A stretch of 64,000 nt of DNA from Rhizobium esperanzae (GTDB taxonomy: Bacteria; Pseudomonadota; Alphaproteobacteria; Rhizobiales; Rhizobiaceae), in assembly GCF_014197615.1 (NCBI RefSeq), contig NZ_JACIFY010000021.1:1-64000 (forward strand), given 5' to 3'. Under the pieces are notes generated by a model. It had not been told where the DNA came from. It did not search any database and worked only from the letters and a program-made list of their open reading frames with translations. This document shows positions 16,237-25,248 of the stretch, one piece after another. The translations under genes and the position numbers were made by a program. Every line of letters begins with the position of its first letter. Position 1 is the first letter of the stretch.

Positions 16237-18275
16237 ACGGACGAAAGCTGCCGGATGGCGGCGTTCTCTACGACGATACGGATGAGAGCGAAGACGATAT
16301 CGAGGTGGAAGGCGACGTTTCCGCCGCTGCCCCGCTTGCGACCACGGTCGACTGGAACGCCGGCAGCCTCAACGAGACCGGGCTCGTCGGCGCCGAACTG
16401 ATCGGCGAATTCGTCAAGCGGCTGCCGAACAGCCCCGGCGTCTACCGCATGTTCAATGCCGAGGGCGATGTGCTCTATGTCGGCAAGGCGCGCAGCCTGA
16501 AGAAGCGCGTCGGCAATTACGCCGTCGGCCGCGTGCATTCCAACCGCATCGCCCAGATGGTGCGCCAGACGGCGAACATGGAATTCGTGACGACGCGCAC
16601 GGAAACCGAAGCGCTGCTCTTGGAAGCGAATCTGATCAAGCGCTTGCGGCCGCGCTTTAACGTGCTGCTGCGCGACGACAAGTCCTTTCCCTATATCCTG
16701 ATCACCGGCGATCACCGGGCGCCTGCCATTTTCAAACATCGCGGCGCGCGGGCGCGAAAGGGCGACTATTTCGGCCCCTTCGCTTCGGCCGGCGCCGTCG
16801 GGCGCACGATCAATTCGCTGCAGCGCGCCTTCCTGATCCGCACCTGCACCGACAGCGTCTTCGAGACGCGCACACGCCCCTGCCTGCTCTACCAGATCAA
16901 GCGCTGTTCCGGCCCGTGCACCCACGAGGTCAGCGACGCTGGTTACGGCGAACTGGTGCAGGAGGCGAAGGACTTCCTGTCCGGCAAGAGCCAGAAGGTG
17001 AAGTCGCATATGGCCGAAGCGATGAACCAGGCGGCCGAGGACCTCGACTTCGAGCGGGCCGCGGTCTATCGTGATCGCCTGGCAGCACTCTCGCATGTGC
17101 AGAGCCACCAGGGCATCAACCCTGCCGGCGTCGAGGAAGCCGACGTTTTCGCCATCCACCATGAGGGCGGCGTCTCCTGCATCCAGGTGTTCTTCTTCCG
17201 CACCGGACAGAACTGGGGCAACCGCGCCTATTTTCCCAAGGCCGACCCGCAACTATCAGGCGCCGAAGTGCTGAACGCCTTCCTCGCGCAGTTCTACGAC
17301 GACAAGCCGGTGCCGAAGCAGATCATGCTGTCGGAAACGATCGAAGAGATGGAACTGCTCGCCGCCGCGCTCAGCGAAAAGGCCGGCCATAAGGTTTCCA
17401 TCCTCGTGCCGCAGCGTGGCGAGAAGCGCGACCTGGTCGATCACGTCGTCGGCAATGCGCGCGAGGCGCATGGGCGAAAGCTTGCCGAGACGGCGTCGCA
17501 ATCGCGGCTGCTCGAGGGTTTCAAGGACACGTTCGGGCTTACCTATGCGCCGCAGCGCATCGAGATCTACGACAACTCGCACATCATGGGCACCAATGCC
17601 GTCGGCGGCATGGTGGTGGCGGGGCCGGAAGGCTTCGTGAAGAACCAGTACCGCAAGTTCAACATCAAATCGACCGACATCACCCCCGGCGACGACTTCG
17701 GGATGATGAAGGAGGTGATGACACGGCGGTTCTCGCGGCTGATCAAGGAGGAAGGCATTCCCGACCGGACGGCGCAGGCAGCCGCTGCCGATGCCGCCGA
17801 CATGCCCTTCCCGGCCTGGCCGGATGTGATCCTCATCGACGGCGGCCAGGGGCAGATGACGGCGGTGCGCGGAATTCTCGCCGAACTCGGCATCACCGAC
17901 AGCGTGACGGCGATCGGCATTGCCAAGGGCGTCGACCGCGATGCCGGGCGCGAGCGCTTCTTTCCGCCGGGACGCGAGAGTTTCACGCTGCCGCCGCGCG
18001 ATCCGGTGCTCTATTTCATTCAGCGCATGCGTGACGAGGCGCATCGTTTCGCCATCGGCTCGCACCGGGCGCGGCGCAAGAAGGAGATGGTCAAGAACCC
18101 GCTCGACGAGATCGGCGGCATCGGGCCATCCCGCAAACGGGCGCTGCTCCAGCATTTCGGCACGGCGAAGGCGGTTTCGCGCGCTGCCCTTTCCGACCTG
18201 ATGACGGTCGAAGGCATATCGGAAGCCGTCGCCAGGCAGGTCTACAACCATTTTCACGACGACGCCGCGAAATAA
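16233..18275 (+). CDS. uvrC: Excinuclease ABC subunit C
   Basis: UvrC makes both incisions in nucleotide excision repair, with UvrAB. This 680-residue protein has an acidic N-terminal extension of about 60 residues ([12 protein letters not shown]), then the GIY-YIG nuclease domain ([19 protein letters not shown]), the UVR motif ([15 protein letters not shown]), the RNase H-like second nuclease domain ([21 protein letters not shown]) and C-terminal helix-hairpin-helix repeats. E. coli UvrC is 610 residues, so most of the excess is the N-terminal extension. The ATG overlaps the stop of the SDR gene. Confidence 0.97.
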   Translation: MNGRKLPDGGVLYDDTDESEDDIEVEGDVSAAAPLATTVDWNAGSLNETGLVGAELIGEFVKRLPNSPGVYRMFNAEGDVLYVGKARSLKKRVGNYAVGRVHSNRIAQMVRQTANMEFVTTRTETEALLLEANLIKRLRPRFNVLLRDDKSFPYILITGDHRAPAIFKHRGARARKGDYFGPFASAGAVGRTINSLQRAFLIRTCTDSVFETRTRPCLLYQIKRCSGPCTHEVSDAGYGELVQEAKDFLSGKSQKVKSHMAEAMNQAAEDLDFERAAVYRDRLAALSHVQSHQGINPAGVEEADVFAIHHEGGVSCIQVFFFRTGQNWGNRAYFPKADPQLSGAEVLNAFLAQFYDDKPVPKQIMLSETIEEMELLAAALSEKAGHKVSILVPQRGEKRDLVDHVVGNAREAHGRKLAETASQSRLLEGFKDTFGLTYAPQRIEIYDNSHIMGTNAVGGMVVAGPEGFVKNQYRKFNIKSTDITPGDDFGMMKEVMTRRFSRLIKEEGIPDRTAQAAAADAADMPFPAWPDVILIDGGQGQMTAVRGILAELGITDSVTAIGIAKGVDRDAGRERFFPPGRESFTLPPRDPVLYFIQRMRDEAHRFAIGSHRARRKKEMVKNPLDEIGGIGPSRKRALLQHFGTAKAVSRAALSDLMTVEGISEAVARQVYNHFHDDAAK

Positions 18276-18476
18276 CCGGCGTCCGTCGCAAATTCCACGC
18301 AAAGGCAGTGAAAAGACAGAAAGAATGTTGACGGTGCGCGGTCAAAGCCGTCATCTACCGCATCGGCCCGAAAATCGGAATCGATATCAGGAAAGCACGA
18401 TGCGTCGGTTCAAAGTGTTACAGCGTCCTGAAAGACGCGCGGCGCTGTAGCGGCGCATCAAGTCAGAGAAACGATC

Positions 18477-19067
18477 ATGGCATCGCGTGCGTACAGCATT
18501 CCCAATCTTTTGACCTACGGCCGCATCCTCGCCGTACCGCTGATCGTTCTCTGCTTCTTCATCGAGGGCAGGCTGTCGATCAGCAACACGGCTCGCTGGG
18601 TGGCGCTGTGGATCTTCGTCATCGCCTCGATCACCGATTTTCTCGACGGCTATCTCGCGCGCATCTGGAACCAGACCTCGAATATCGGCCGCATGCTCGA
18701 TCCGATCGCCGATAAGCTGCTGGTTGCCTCGATCCTGCTGCTGGTCGCCGCCGACCAGACCATTGCCGGCTGGTCGATCTGGGCGGCGATCACCATTCTC
18801 TGCCGCGAGATCCTGGTGTCCGGCCTGCGTGAATATCTGGCGGCGCTGAAGGTCAGCGTGCCGGTGACGCGGATCGCCAAGTGGAAGACGACGCTGCAGC
18901 TGGTCGCCATCGCCTTCCTGCTCGCCGGCCCGGCCGGCGACGAGATTTTCCCCTATACGACCCAGGCCGGCATCGCGCTGCTGTGGATCGCCGCGCTGCT
19001 GACCATCTATACCGGCTATGATTATTTCCGCGCCGGGCTGAAACATATCGTGGATGACGAGGAATGA
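18477..19067 (+). CDS. pgsA: CDP-diacylglycerol-glycerol-3-phosphate 3-phosphatidyltransferase
   Basis: PgsA makes phosphatidylglycerophosphate, the committed step to phosphatidylglycerol and cardiolipin. The 196-residue membrane protein has the CDP-alcohol phosphotransferase motif DGYLARIWNQTSNIGRMLDP followed by IADK, and four or five hydrophobic segments. It follows uvrC by 201 bases and overlaps moaD by four bases (ATGA), a conserved rhizobial order. Confidence 0.95.
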   Translation: MASRAYSIPNLLTYGRILAVPLIVLCFFIEGRLSISNTARWVALWIFVIASITDFLDGYLARIWNQTSNIGRMLDPIADKLLVASILLLVAADQTIAGWSIWAAITILCREILVSGLREYLAALKVSVPVTRIAKWKTTLQLVAIAFLLAGPAGDEIFPYTTQAGIALLWIAALLTIYTGYDYFRAGLKHIVDDEE

Positions 19068-19318
19068 CGCGGCTTGTCTATTTCGCATGGGTGCGCGAAC
19101 GCATCGGCAAGGGCGAGGAGGAGATCGACCTCCCCTCCTCGGTCGTCACCGTCGCCGATCTGCTGAATCATTTGAAGACGCTGGGCGAAGAATATGAGAC
19201 GGCACTTCAATATCCCGAGGTGATCCGCGTGGCGCTCGACATGGAGCATGTCGAGCATGACGAACCGATCGGCGCCGCGCGGGAGATCGGGATATTTCCG
19301 CCGATGACGGGGGGATAA
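19064..19318 (+). CDS. moaD: Molybdopterin synthase small subunit MoaD
   Basis: An 84-residue ubiquitin-fold protein ending FPPMTGG, the C-terminal Gly-Gly that is thiocarboxylated and donates sulfur to precursor Z with MoaE. It overlaps pgsA by four bases. The molybdopterin made here would serve enzymes such as the molybdopterin oxidoreductase at 4185-6323. Confidence 0.95.
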   Translation: MTRLVYFAWVRERIGKGEEEIDLPSSVVTVADLLNHLKTLGEEYETALQYPEVIRVALDMEHVEHDEPIGAAREIGIFPPMTGG

Positions 19319-19344
19319 GACGGTGACGGTGGTGCCGTGTCGCT

Positions 19345-19519
19345 ACCCCCCTCTGTCCTGCCGGACATCTCCCCCACAAGGAGGGAGATTGGCTGGGAGC
19401 ACGGACTTCCTCAAGCAATCAACGTCACAGCCCGGCAAAACTGTAGATGGGCACGATGGTGAAGCCGCTCGTGATCTCCCTCCTTGTGGGGGAGATGCCC
19501 GGCAGGGCAGAGGGGGGTT
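19345..19519. repeat. RIME-like inverted repeat between moaD and moaE
   Basis: Arms at 19345-19389 and 19473-19519 are imperfect reverse complements sharing CCCCCTCTG, TGCCGG, CATCTCCCCCACAAGGAGG and GAGAT blocks. The intervening 83 bases carry no gene. The element resembles the rhizobial intergenic mosaic elements and separates two genes whose products form one complex, so it could change their relative mRNA levels. Confidence 0.75.
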
Positions 19520-19579
19520 GGCACGGCACGCCCTCTCCATAGCCTCCCCGATGGCATCAAAGCAGTTGGGGATGTTATC

Positions 19580-20041
19580 ATGACAGTCCCCCCCACCATC
19601 CGCGTCCAACGCGAAGACTTCGACCTGCAGGCCGAGGTCGACCTGCTCTCCAAGGGCAAAGCCGGCATCGGCGCCGTTGTGACCTTCTCCGGTCTCTGCC
19701 GCGATGAGGGCGGGACACTGGCAGCCCTCGAGCTCGAGCATTATCCCGGTATGGCCGAAGCCGAGATGACCCGCATCGGCGATCTCGCCATCGCCCGTTT
19801 CGGGCTGCTCGGCCTCACCGCCATTCACCGCTACGGCAAAATCGCCGTGGGCGAGAATATCGTGCTTGTCGTCGCAGCCGCGCCGCATCGGCAGGCGGCG
19901 TTCGACGGCGCCAATTTCGTCATGGATTTCCTGAAGACCGCAGCCCCCTTCTGGAAGAAGGAGCACGGCAAGGACGGTGCTACCGGCGACTGGGTCGCGG
20001 CGAAAGACGCCGACGATGCGGCGCGGGACAAGTGGAAATAA
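19580..20041 (+). CDS. moaE: Molybdopterin synthase large subunit MoaE
   Basis: A 153-residue catalytic subunit of molybdopterin synthase. Landmarks are GAVVTFSGLCRDEG, LELEHYPGMAE, IHRYGKIAVGE and the active-site lysines in PFWKKEHGKDG. The ATG at 19580 is preceded by TTGGGGA; the frame is open further upstream, but that part lies in the inverted repeat. It converges on the LivH-like gene, whose end lies two bases away. Confidence 0.95.
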   Translation: MTVPPTIRVQREDFDLQAEVDLLSKGKAGIGAVVTFSGLCRDEGGTLAALELEHYPGMAEAEMTRIGDLAIARFGLLGLTAIHRYGKIAVGENIVLVVAAAPHRQAAFDGANFVMDFLKTAAPFWKKEHGKDGATGDWVAAKDADDAARDKWK

Positions 20042-20042
20042 G

Positions 20043-20939
20043 TTAGAGAACAATTCGCTCCCTGCGGCTCATGACCAGGATCAGGACGAGCAGCGAGAAG
20101 ATGACGAGATCGCGCCAGACGAAGGGGCCATAGGCGCCCCATAGGGTTTCGACGACGGCGAGGCCGGCGGCACCGCCTGCCGAGCGCAGCGGATCGGAAT
20201 AACCGCCGACAGCGGCAATCAGCAGCACCTTCAACCCGAACATCAGGCCGGCGCCGAAATCCATCGAGCCGTAATAGAAGGTGGCGAGGATGCCGCAGAT
20301 CGTGGCGACAAGGGCGGCGGCGGCATAAGCAACGAGGAAGACCCGGCTGGCGCTGGTGCCGCAGAGCTCGGCCGCCAGCGGATCGTCGGTGACCGCCCGC
20401 CAGACGCGGCCCCAGGCCGTGCGCCTGAGGATCAGCGTCCCGATCGCGACGATGGCTGCCATCAGCGCCGTGTCGATCAGCTGGATATGGGTGAGCGTCA
20501 CCTTGAACGGACCGTCGCTCCAGAAGACCACCGTGCCGTTCAGAAACGGCGGCAGCCAGATGGCCCTTGTATCGGCGGCAAGCCTCGCGGTCTCCATCAG
20601 CACGATCATGATGCCGAGGGCGGCAACGATCACCGTATTCGGCGATTTGCTGGCGAGCGGCAGCATGATCGCGCGGCCGATCCATAGGCCGGCGGCCAGC
20701 GAATAGACGATCGCCGCACAAGCGCCGACGGCAAGGGCGGCCGGCAGCACCAGCCAGAACCTGACATAGGCAAGTTCGGTAAACAGCAGCAGGATCTGGC
20801 CGGAGAAAGCGAAGATCGCCCCATAGGTGATGTCGGCCCGCTTCGTCACGCCGAAGGCGACGGCATAACCGAAGGCGAGCGCGGCATAGAGGGCGGCAAG
20901 CGGAACCGCGTTTGCCAGCTGCTGCAGAAGATAGGCCAT
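20043..20939 (-). CDS. Branched-chain amino acid type ABC permease (LivH-like), orphan
   Basis: A 298-residue polytopic membrane protein of the LivH family, with about eight hydrophobic segments and the permease loop GRVWRAVTDDPLAAELCG. The ATG at 20939 has GGAG eight bases upstream; a GTG at 20948 is the alternative. No LivM, LivG, LivF or binding protein gene is adjacent, so it must borrow partners or act in another way. It is divergent from the CGNR protein and shares a perfect inverted-repeat operator with it, so it is probably that regulator's target. Confidence 0.82.
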   Translation of the reverse strand: MAYLLQQLANAVPLAALYAALAFGYAVAFGVTKRADITYGAIFAFSGQILLLFTELAYVRFWLVLPAALAVGACAAIVYSLAAGLWIGRAIMLPLASKSPNTVIVAALGIMIVLMETARLAADTRAIWLPPFLNGTVVFWSDGPFKVTLTHIQLIDTALMAAIVAIGTLILRRTAWGRVWRAVTDDPLAAELCGTSASRVFLVAYAAAALVATICGILATFYYGSMDFGAGLMFGLKVLLIAAVGGYSDPLRSAGGAAGLAVVETLWGAYGPFVWRDLVIFSLLVLILVMSRRERIVL

Positions 20940-20960
20940 CCCGGACACTCCGCGTCGGGA

Positions 20961-21000
20961 AAATTATAACTGGTAAAACCTATTTCGCCAGTTATAATTT
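20961..21000. promoter_or_regulatory. Perfect 13-base inverted repeat with paired -10 elements (divergent operator)
   Basis: AAATTATAACTGG (20961-20973) and CCAGTTATAATTT (20988-21000) flank a 14-base spacer. Each arm contains TATAAT facing outward: 20993-20998 on the plus strand and 20968-20963 on the minus strand. The plus-strand transcription start is predicted at about 21005, the first base of the CGNR gene ATG, with no room for a Shine-Dalgarno site. A regulator bound to this dyad would cover both promoters at once. Confidence 0.7.
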
Positions 21001-21004
21001 CATC

Positions 21005-21550
21005 ATGAGCTTTTCTTGGACCCCTCACCGCTTTGCCGGTGGCGCACTGGCGCTCGATGTCGCCAACAGCGTCGTTCTGCGCGAGGATTCAGCGCGGCGG
21101 ATCGACCGCTTCGCGATCGGGGAGCAGATGCGGGGCTTTCCGCAGGCGGCCGCAAAATTCTGCGCCGAACGCGCCCTCTTCGGCGATATCGCACCGGTCT
21201 CGGCGGAAAACGAGACGGATTTCATCGCGCTGCGGGAAGCAATCGACCTCTATTTCCGCAGGCGTATACTCAAGGGCAGCGATAACCAATTGCTGGCCGC
21301 GCTGCTGGAAGCGACGGCGAGAACGTTGCGCGACGCAAGTCCCGGCAGCCTGGCCACGGCCACCGCCCATTCGGTGCTGCGGCTGATCGCCATGCCCGAT
21401 CCTGAGCGCATGAAGATCTGCGGCAATTGCGGCTGGCTGTTCATCGACCGCAGCAAGAACAGGAGCCGCGCCTGGTGCGACATGGCGGTCTGCGGCAACC
21501 GCGCCAAGGCGAACCGGCACTACCGCCGTAAGAAGGAGGAGACGCCATGA
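21005..21550 (+). CDS. ABATE/CGNR zinc-finger protein, probable regulator
   Basis: A 181-residue protein with an N-terminal ABATE-type domain (HRFAGGALALDVANSV) and a C-terminal CGNR zinc finger: cysteines near 139/142 (CGNCGWLFIDRSKNRSR) and 158/163 (CDMAVCGNRAKANRHYR). Such proteins are thought to be DNA-binding regulators. Its start lies four bases after the divergent operator, so autoregulation and control of the LivH-like permease are likely. The gene overlaps the next lipoprotein gene by four bases. The ATG at 21005 is chosen because homology begins there. Confidence 0.85.
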   Translation: MSFSWTPHRFAGGALALDVANSVVLREDSARRIDRFAIGEQMRGFPQAAAKFCAERALFGDIAPVSAENETDFIALREAIDLYFRRRILKGSDNQLLAALLEATARTLRDASPGSLATATAHSVLRLIAMPDPERMKICGNCGWLFIDRSKNRSRAWCDMAVCGNRAKANRHYRRKKEETP

Positions 21551-22050
21551 GAAAACATCTGATCGTCACAGCGGTTGCGACAAGCCTTCTGCTTTCCGCA
21601 TGCCAGCGCCAGGCCGAAAATCTTGTCGAAGTGACCGGCCATCTCTTCGTCTTCAACTATCGCGTCGCGAGCGCCACCTATCTGCTGACGCTGAAGAAGA
21701 CGGGGCCGATCCCCGACGGCTCTCTGATCATCGCCGAATTCGAAAATCCGCAAGGCGGCGATCCGCTGGTGCTGAACCAGAAAATCTATCCAATCGATGA
21801 CAAGATCGCGCTGCAGAGCGAAAACCTGCACTGCGTACGCAAGGACCGTCCCTATTCAGTCAGTGTCCGACTGGTCGACAAGGACGGCAAGGTGCTGCAG
21901 GAATTGAAGACCGAGTTCCGCTCCGACCTCGACCAGACAGTGCTGCCGAGCAAGCCGCTCGTCGTCGGCGCGCTCTATGACAAGAATCCTGAGGTCTTCA
22001 AACCTGACGGCAGCGTCGATTTCTCGAACACCGACAAGTGCCCGGCATAG
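21547..22050 (+). CDS. Hypothetical lipoprotein
   Basis: A 167-residue protein beginning MRKHLIVTAVATSLLLSAC, a type II signal peptide with lipobox LSAC (Cys19). The mature part is mostly beta by appearance, with two further cysteines (HC near residue 95 and KC near the end) that could form a disulfide. No family was recognised. It overlaps the CGNR gene (ATGA) and is followed by a terminator, so CGNR regulator and lipoprotein form a two-gene unit. Confidence 0.75.
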   Translation: MRKHLIVTAVATSLLLSACQRQAENLVEVTGHLFVFNYRVASATYLLTLKKTGPIPDGSLIIAEFENPQGGDPLVLNQKIYPIDDKIALQSENLHCVRKDRPYSVSVRLVDKDGKVLQELKTEFRSDLDQTVLPSKPLVVGALYDKNPEVFKPDGSVDFSNTDKCPA

Positions 22051-22063
22051 ATGGCGGGCATAG

Positions 22064-22092
22064 AAAAAGCCGGAGCGAGGCCCCGGCTTTCG
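22064..22092. terminator. Bidirectional rho-independent terminator
   Basis: AAAGCCGG (22066-22073) pairs with CCGGCTTT (22083-22090) across a nine-base loop. On the minus strand it is followed by TTTTTC, making it a good terminator for ndk; on the plus strand a shorter T run follows the lipoprotein gene. Confidence 0.8.
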
Positions 22093-22135
22093 AGAGTCAA
22101 TTCAAGGCATTGCGAGGCAATGCCGAAGCGTGGCT

Positions 22136-22558
22136 TCAGCCGACGACTTCGGTGTCGGAGAACCAGTACTTGATTTCCTGGGCAGCCGTTTCCGGAGCAT
22201 CCGAGCCGTGAACGGAATTTTCGCCGATCGACAGAGCGTGAACCTTGCGGATCGTGCCTTCGTCAGCGTTTGCCGGGTTGGTCGCGCCCATGATTTCGCG
22301 GTTCTTGAGGATCGCGCCTTCGCCTTCCAGCACCTGAACGACGGTCGGGCCGGAGGTCATGCCTTCGACGAGTTCGCCGAAGAAGGGACGGTCCTTGTGA
22401 ACGGCGTAAAAGCCTTCGGCTTCGCGGCGGCTCATCCAGACGCGCTTGGAAGCGACGACGCGCAGACCGGCATCTTCGAGCATCTTGGTGATGGCGCCCG
22501 TCAGGTTGCGCTTGGTTGCGTCAGGCTTGATCATCGAGAAGGTGCGTTCAATCGCCAT
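22136..22558 (-). CDS. ndk: Nucleoside diphosphate kinase
   Basis: Ndk balances nucleoside triphosphate pools by phosphate transfer through a phosphohistidine. This 140-residue protein starts [19 protein letters not shown] and has the active-site segment NSVHGSD near residue 115. The ATG at 22558 has GAGGA seven bases upstream; a TTG at 22564 is possible but less likely. A terminator lies downstream. Confidence 0.97.
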
Positions 22559-22639
22559 AGTCAAATCCTCTGGTTTCTCGGGGAAAGTGGGCGGTCTTTA
22601 TCCGCCCCGACGCCCGAAAACAAGAGGTCGGCGGCAATT

Positions 22640-23329
22640 TCACGCCGCTGTCACAGTCCGGCCGCGGCTTTCGTGGAGATCGAGGCAGCGTTCGAACCAG
22701 CCGATGACCGGATCATCGGCGGCCAGCATGGCCAGACCGGCACAGACACGCAGCCATTGCAGCGCGCCGAAGACGATATAGTCGGCAAAGAGCGGCGCCT
22801 GACCGCCGATGAAGGGTTGAAACTTCAGCATATGCCGCAACGGCTCCAGCTTGGCGGCGAAGGCGGCCCTCTCCGCTTCGCTGTCGGCGGCAATCACTTC
22901 CAGCGGCTTGCCGAGCCTCACCTCACGGCTTTCGCGGAAATAGGCCTTGTCTCCCTCGTCGAGGTTCGCATGGATGTCGAGAAGGGCGATGCGGGTGATG
23001 GCCGGATGGATGATCATCTGCGAATAGCCTTCGACCATGCGCGACAGCGCCTTGCCGCCCTCGCCATCGAACAGCGACGGCCGCTCCGGATAGGTCTCCT
23101 CCAGGTAGAGGGCGATGTCGAAACTGTCGGGGATCAATCGGCCGTTGTCGTCGAGAACGGGCACCGTCGACGAGACGCCGCCGCCGATCGCCCGGATGCG
23201 GGCATAGGTCGTCGGAACCTCCTCGAAATCGAGCCCCTTATGCGCCAGCGCCATCACCGCCTTCCAGCAATGGGGCGAGAAGAAGTGCCGTTGGTCGGCG
23301 CCGCAGAGGGAATAGAGGGCTCTGGTCAT
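22640..23329 (-). CDS. Glutathione S-transferase family protein (beta-etherase-like)
   Basis: A 229-residue GST-like protein. The thioredoxin domain shows RHFFSPHCWKAVMALAHKGL and VSSTVPVLDDNGRLIPDSFD; the C-terminal domain is helical. SPHCWK with a nearby serine resembles the LigE/LigF-type branch. It lies 81 bases upstream of ndk on the same strand. The substrate is unknown. Confidence 0.85.
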   Translation of the reverse strand: MTRALYSLCGADQRHFFSPHCWKAVMALAHKGLDFEEVPTTYARIRAIGGGVSSTVPVLDDNGRLIPDSFDIALYLEETYPERPSLFDGEGGKALSRMVEGYSQMIIHPAITRIALLDIHANLDEGDKAYFRESREVRLGKPLEVIAADSEAERAAFAAKLEPLRHMLKFQPFIGGQAPLFADYIVFGALQWLRVCAGLAMLAADDPVIGWFERCLDLHESRGRTVTAA

Positions 23330-23466
23330 GACAGTCCTTTCGAGATCGAAGCTGCATCCATTCGACGACAGAAAACGCCCGTGATCAAATCAGGAAATTT
23401 CATGGGCGCATCACCGCGATTTGCGCGAGAAACGGGTTAGACTGGAGCGACGACCAGGGGAACCAG

Positions 23467-23976
23467 ATGCTCAGACATTACAGGATGTTCGCCGCCTACA
23501 ACCGCTGGGCCAACGCCCAAGTCTATGCGGCTGCGGCCGAACTCAGCGATGCGGAATTCCGCAGCGACCGCGGCGCCTTCTTCGGCTCGCTGCATCGCAC
23601 GCTCAATCATCTGCTCGTCGCCGACCGGATCTGGATGAAACGCTTCACCGGCACCGGCGAAGCGCCGGCGACACTCGATGCCGTGCTCTTCGAAGAGCTG
23701 GATGCGCTTGCCGCCGCGCGCCAGGCCGAGGACGAACGGATCATTGCCTGGACGGGCACACTTGACGAGCCGACCCTGGCTGCCGACTTCACCTATGTGC
23801 CCGTGACGCAGCCGATCGAGATCACCCAGCCGCTGGCTCCCGCGCTCGCCCATCTCTTCAATCACCAGACCCATCATCGCGGCCAGTGCCACATGACGCT
23901 GACGGCGCTCGGCAAGCCGAGCCTCCAGCTGGACCTCATCTACTTCCTGCGCGGCGAGGGCCGCGAGTGGATGTGA
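23467..23976 (+). CDS. DinB family protein
   Basis: A 169-residue four-helix bundle protein of the DinB/YfiT family. The metal-binding triad is visible as H48 in TLNHLL and H133/H137 in NHQTHHRGQ. Members are thiol transferases or metal-dependent hydrolases; a specific reaction cannot be assigned. It appears monocistronic. Confidence 0.85.
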   Translation: MLRHYRMFAAYNRWANAQVYAAAAELSDAEFRSDRGAFFGSLHRTLNHLLVADRIWMKRFTGTGEAPATLDAVLFEELDALAAARQAEDERIIAWTGTLDEPTLAADFTYVPVTQPIEITQPLAPALAHLFNHQTHHRGQCHMTLTALGKPSLQLDLIYFLRGEGREWM

Positions 23977-24112
23977 GGCAACCCTCAAGACAGCATTAAC
24001 CGCCTTTGCCGGTTTCGCCGCCAATACAGTGCTTCCCGCCCAGAGATTCAGCCTCTCTTAAAGCGTTGCAGGCATAGCGGATGAAAGGAAAGCCGGGCCG
24101 CGAGGGATCGTC

Positions 24113-25162
24113 ATGCAGAATGCAAGCGCAAACGCATTGGTGCCGCGCAAGGCAGCACGCCCGTCGCCGACGACTGATATCCAGAGGATCGCCCAGCATA
24201 TGGCGCGGCTGAACGTCGCCGCGCTGCCGCGCAACTACGAGCTCTTTCACGAGGCGATCATCGGACTCAATGCCGGGCTTGCGCAGGATATCGCCGCACT
24301 CGGACCTCAGCCGCAACAGGCGATGCTCGACGAACTCGGGCTGCAATACCGGCTCGTCGGCCATTGCGGACTGGCGGGCGAAACGTCGCGGAACGAGGCG
24401 AGCCGGATGCTGCGCGACGTTGCGGAGAGGCTTGCCGAAGGTCTCAAACACAGAGACGCCTTTGCGCGCGCCTGCGGTCAGATTCTGAAATCGGTCTCGA
24501 GCCACGAAGATCAGAGCCTTGCCGCCTTCACCAGCGAGGTCGACTATCTCTCCGCCTCGCTTGCCGCGGTACTTTCGGCGGAAATGGATATCGGCGCCAA
24601 GCTTCAGGAAGACATCAAGGCGCTGGAAGTGCTGGAACGCGGAATCTCGGCGATGCAATCGGCCACTGTTGCCGACAAAATCACCGGACTGGCGAACCGC
24701 ATCGCCTTCAACCGGGTGATATCAGAGCTTTACGAACGCGAGGAAGGTGCGGCCGGCAACGCGCTGATCATGGTCGATATCGACAATTTCGCAGAGCTCA
24801 ACGACAGGTACGGCACGCAGGCCGGTAACAAGCTTCTGAAGAAGCTCGCCGGCCTCTTCCGCAAATCGATCAAGAAGAACGACTTCGTCGCCCGCACGGA
24901 GGCCGACGAATTCGCCTTCCTGTTTTCCAATGTCGGCATGCAGGATGCGATGGCGATCGCCGAGCGCCTGCGTGCTTCCGTCGAGGACAATCTCGTCTTC
25001 GCGACATCCGACAAAGTCGCTCCCGGCGGGCTTACCATCTCGATTGGCGTGGCGCTGAGCGCCGACGCGGCATCTCCGGGACAGCTTCAGGCCAATGCAC
25101 GCGTGGCGCTTTTCGCCGCGCAGTCGAACCCGCGCCAGCCGGTGCAGGCCTTCGGCCGCTAA
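24113..25162 (+). CDS. GGDEF-domain protein with degenerate active site
   Basis: A 349-residue cytoplasmic protein: a helical N-terminal region of about 165 residues without a recognised domain and a C-terminal GGDEF fold (DKITGLANRIAFNRVI, IMVDIDNFAELNDRYG). At the catalytic half-site the sequence is EADEF near residue 262 in place of GGDEF, so both glycines are lost and cyclase activity is doubtful. It may bind GTP or cyclic di-GMP as a sensor or act through protein contacts. No membrane segment is seen. Confidence 0.85.
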   Translation: MQNASANALVPRKAARPSPTTDIQRIAQHMARLNVAALPRNYELFHEAIIGLNAGLAQDIAALGPQPQQAMLDELGLQYRLVGHCGLAGETSRNEASRMLRDVAERLAEGLKHRDAFARACGQILKSVSSHEDQSLAAFTSEVDYLSASLAAVLSAEMDIGAKLQEDIKALEVLERGISAMQSATVADKITGLANRIAFNRVISELYEREEGAAGNALIMVDIDNFAELNDRYGTQAGNKLLKKLAGLFRKSIKKNDFVARTEADEFAFLFSNVGMQDAMAIAERLRASVEDNLVFATSDKVAPGGLTISIGVALSADAASPGQLQANARVALFAAQSNPRQPVQAFGR

Positions 25163-25248
25163 AAGCGGACGAGAGGCCAACAAGCCGCCTTGCCGCGGAC
25201 GAGCATGCGCTCTTGCCTTGGCGGGCACTTTCGGCCAAAACGCCGGCC

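Noticed and set aside
24113-25162. Calling the protein an active diguanylate cyclase.
   Set aside because: The signature site reads EADEF, which lacks the glycines needed for GTP binding in the active site.
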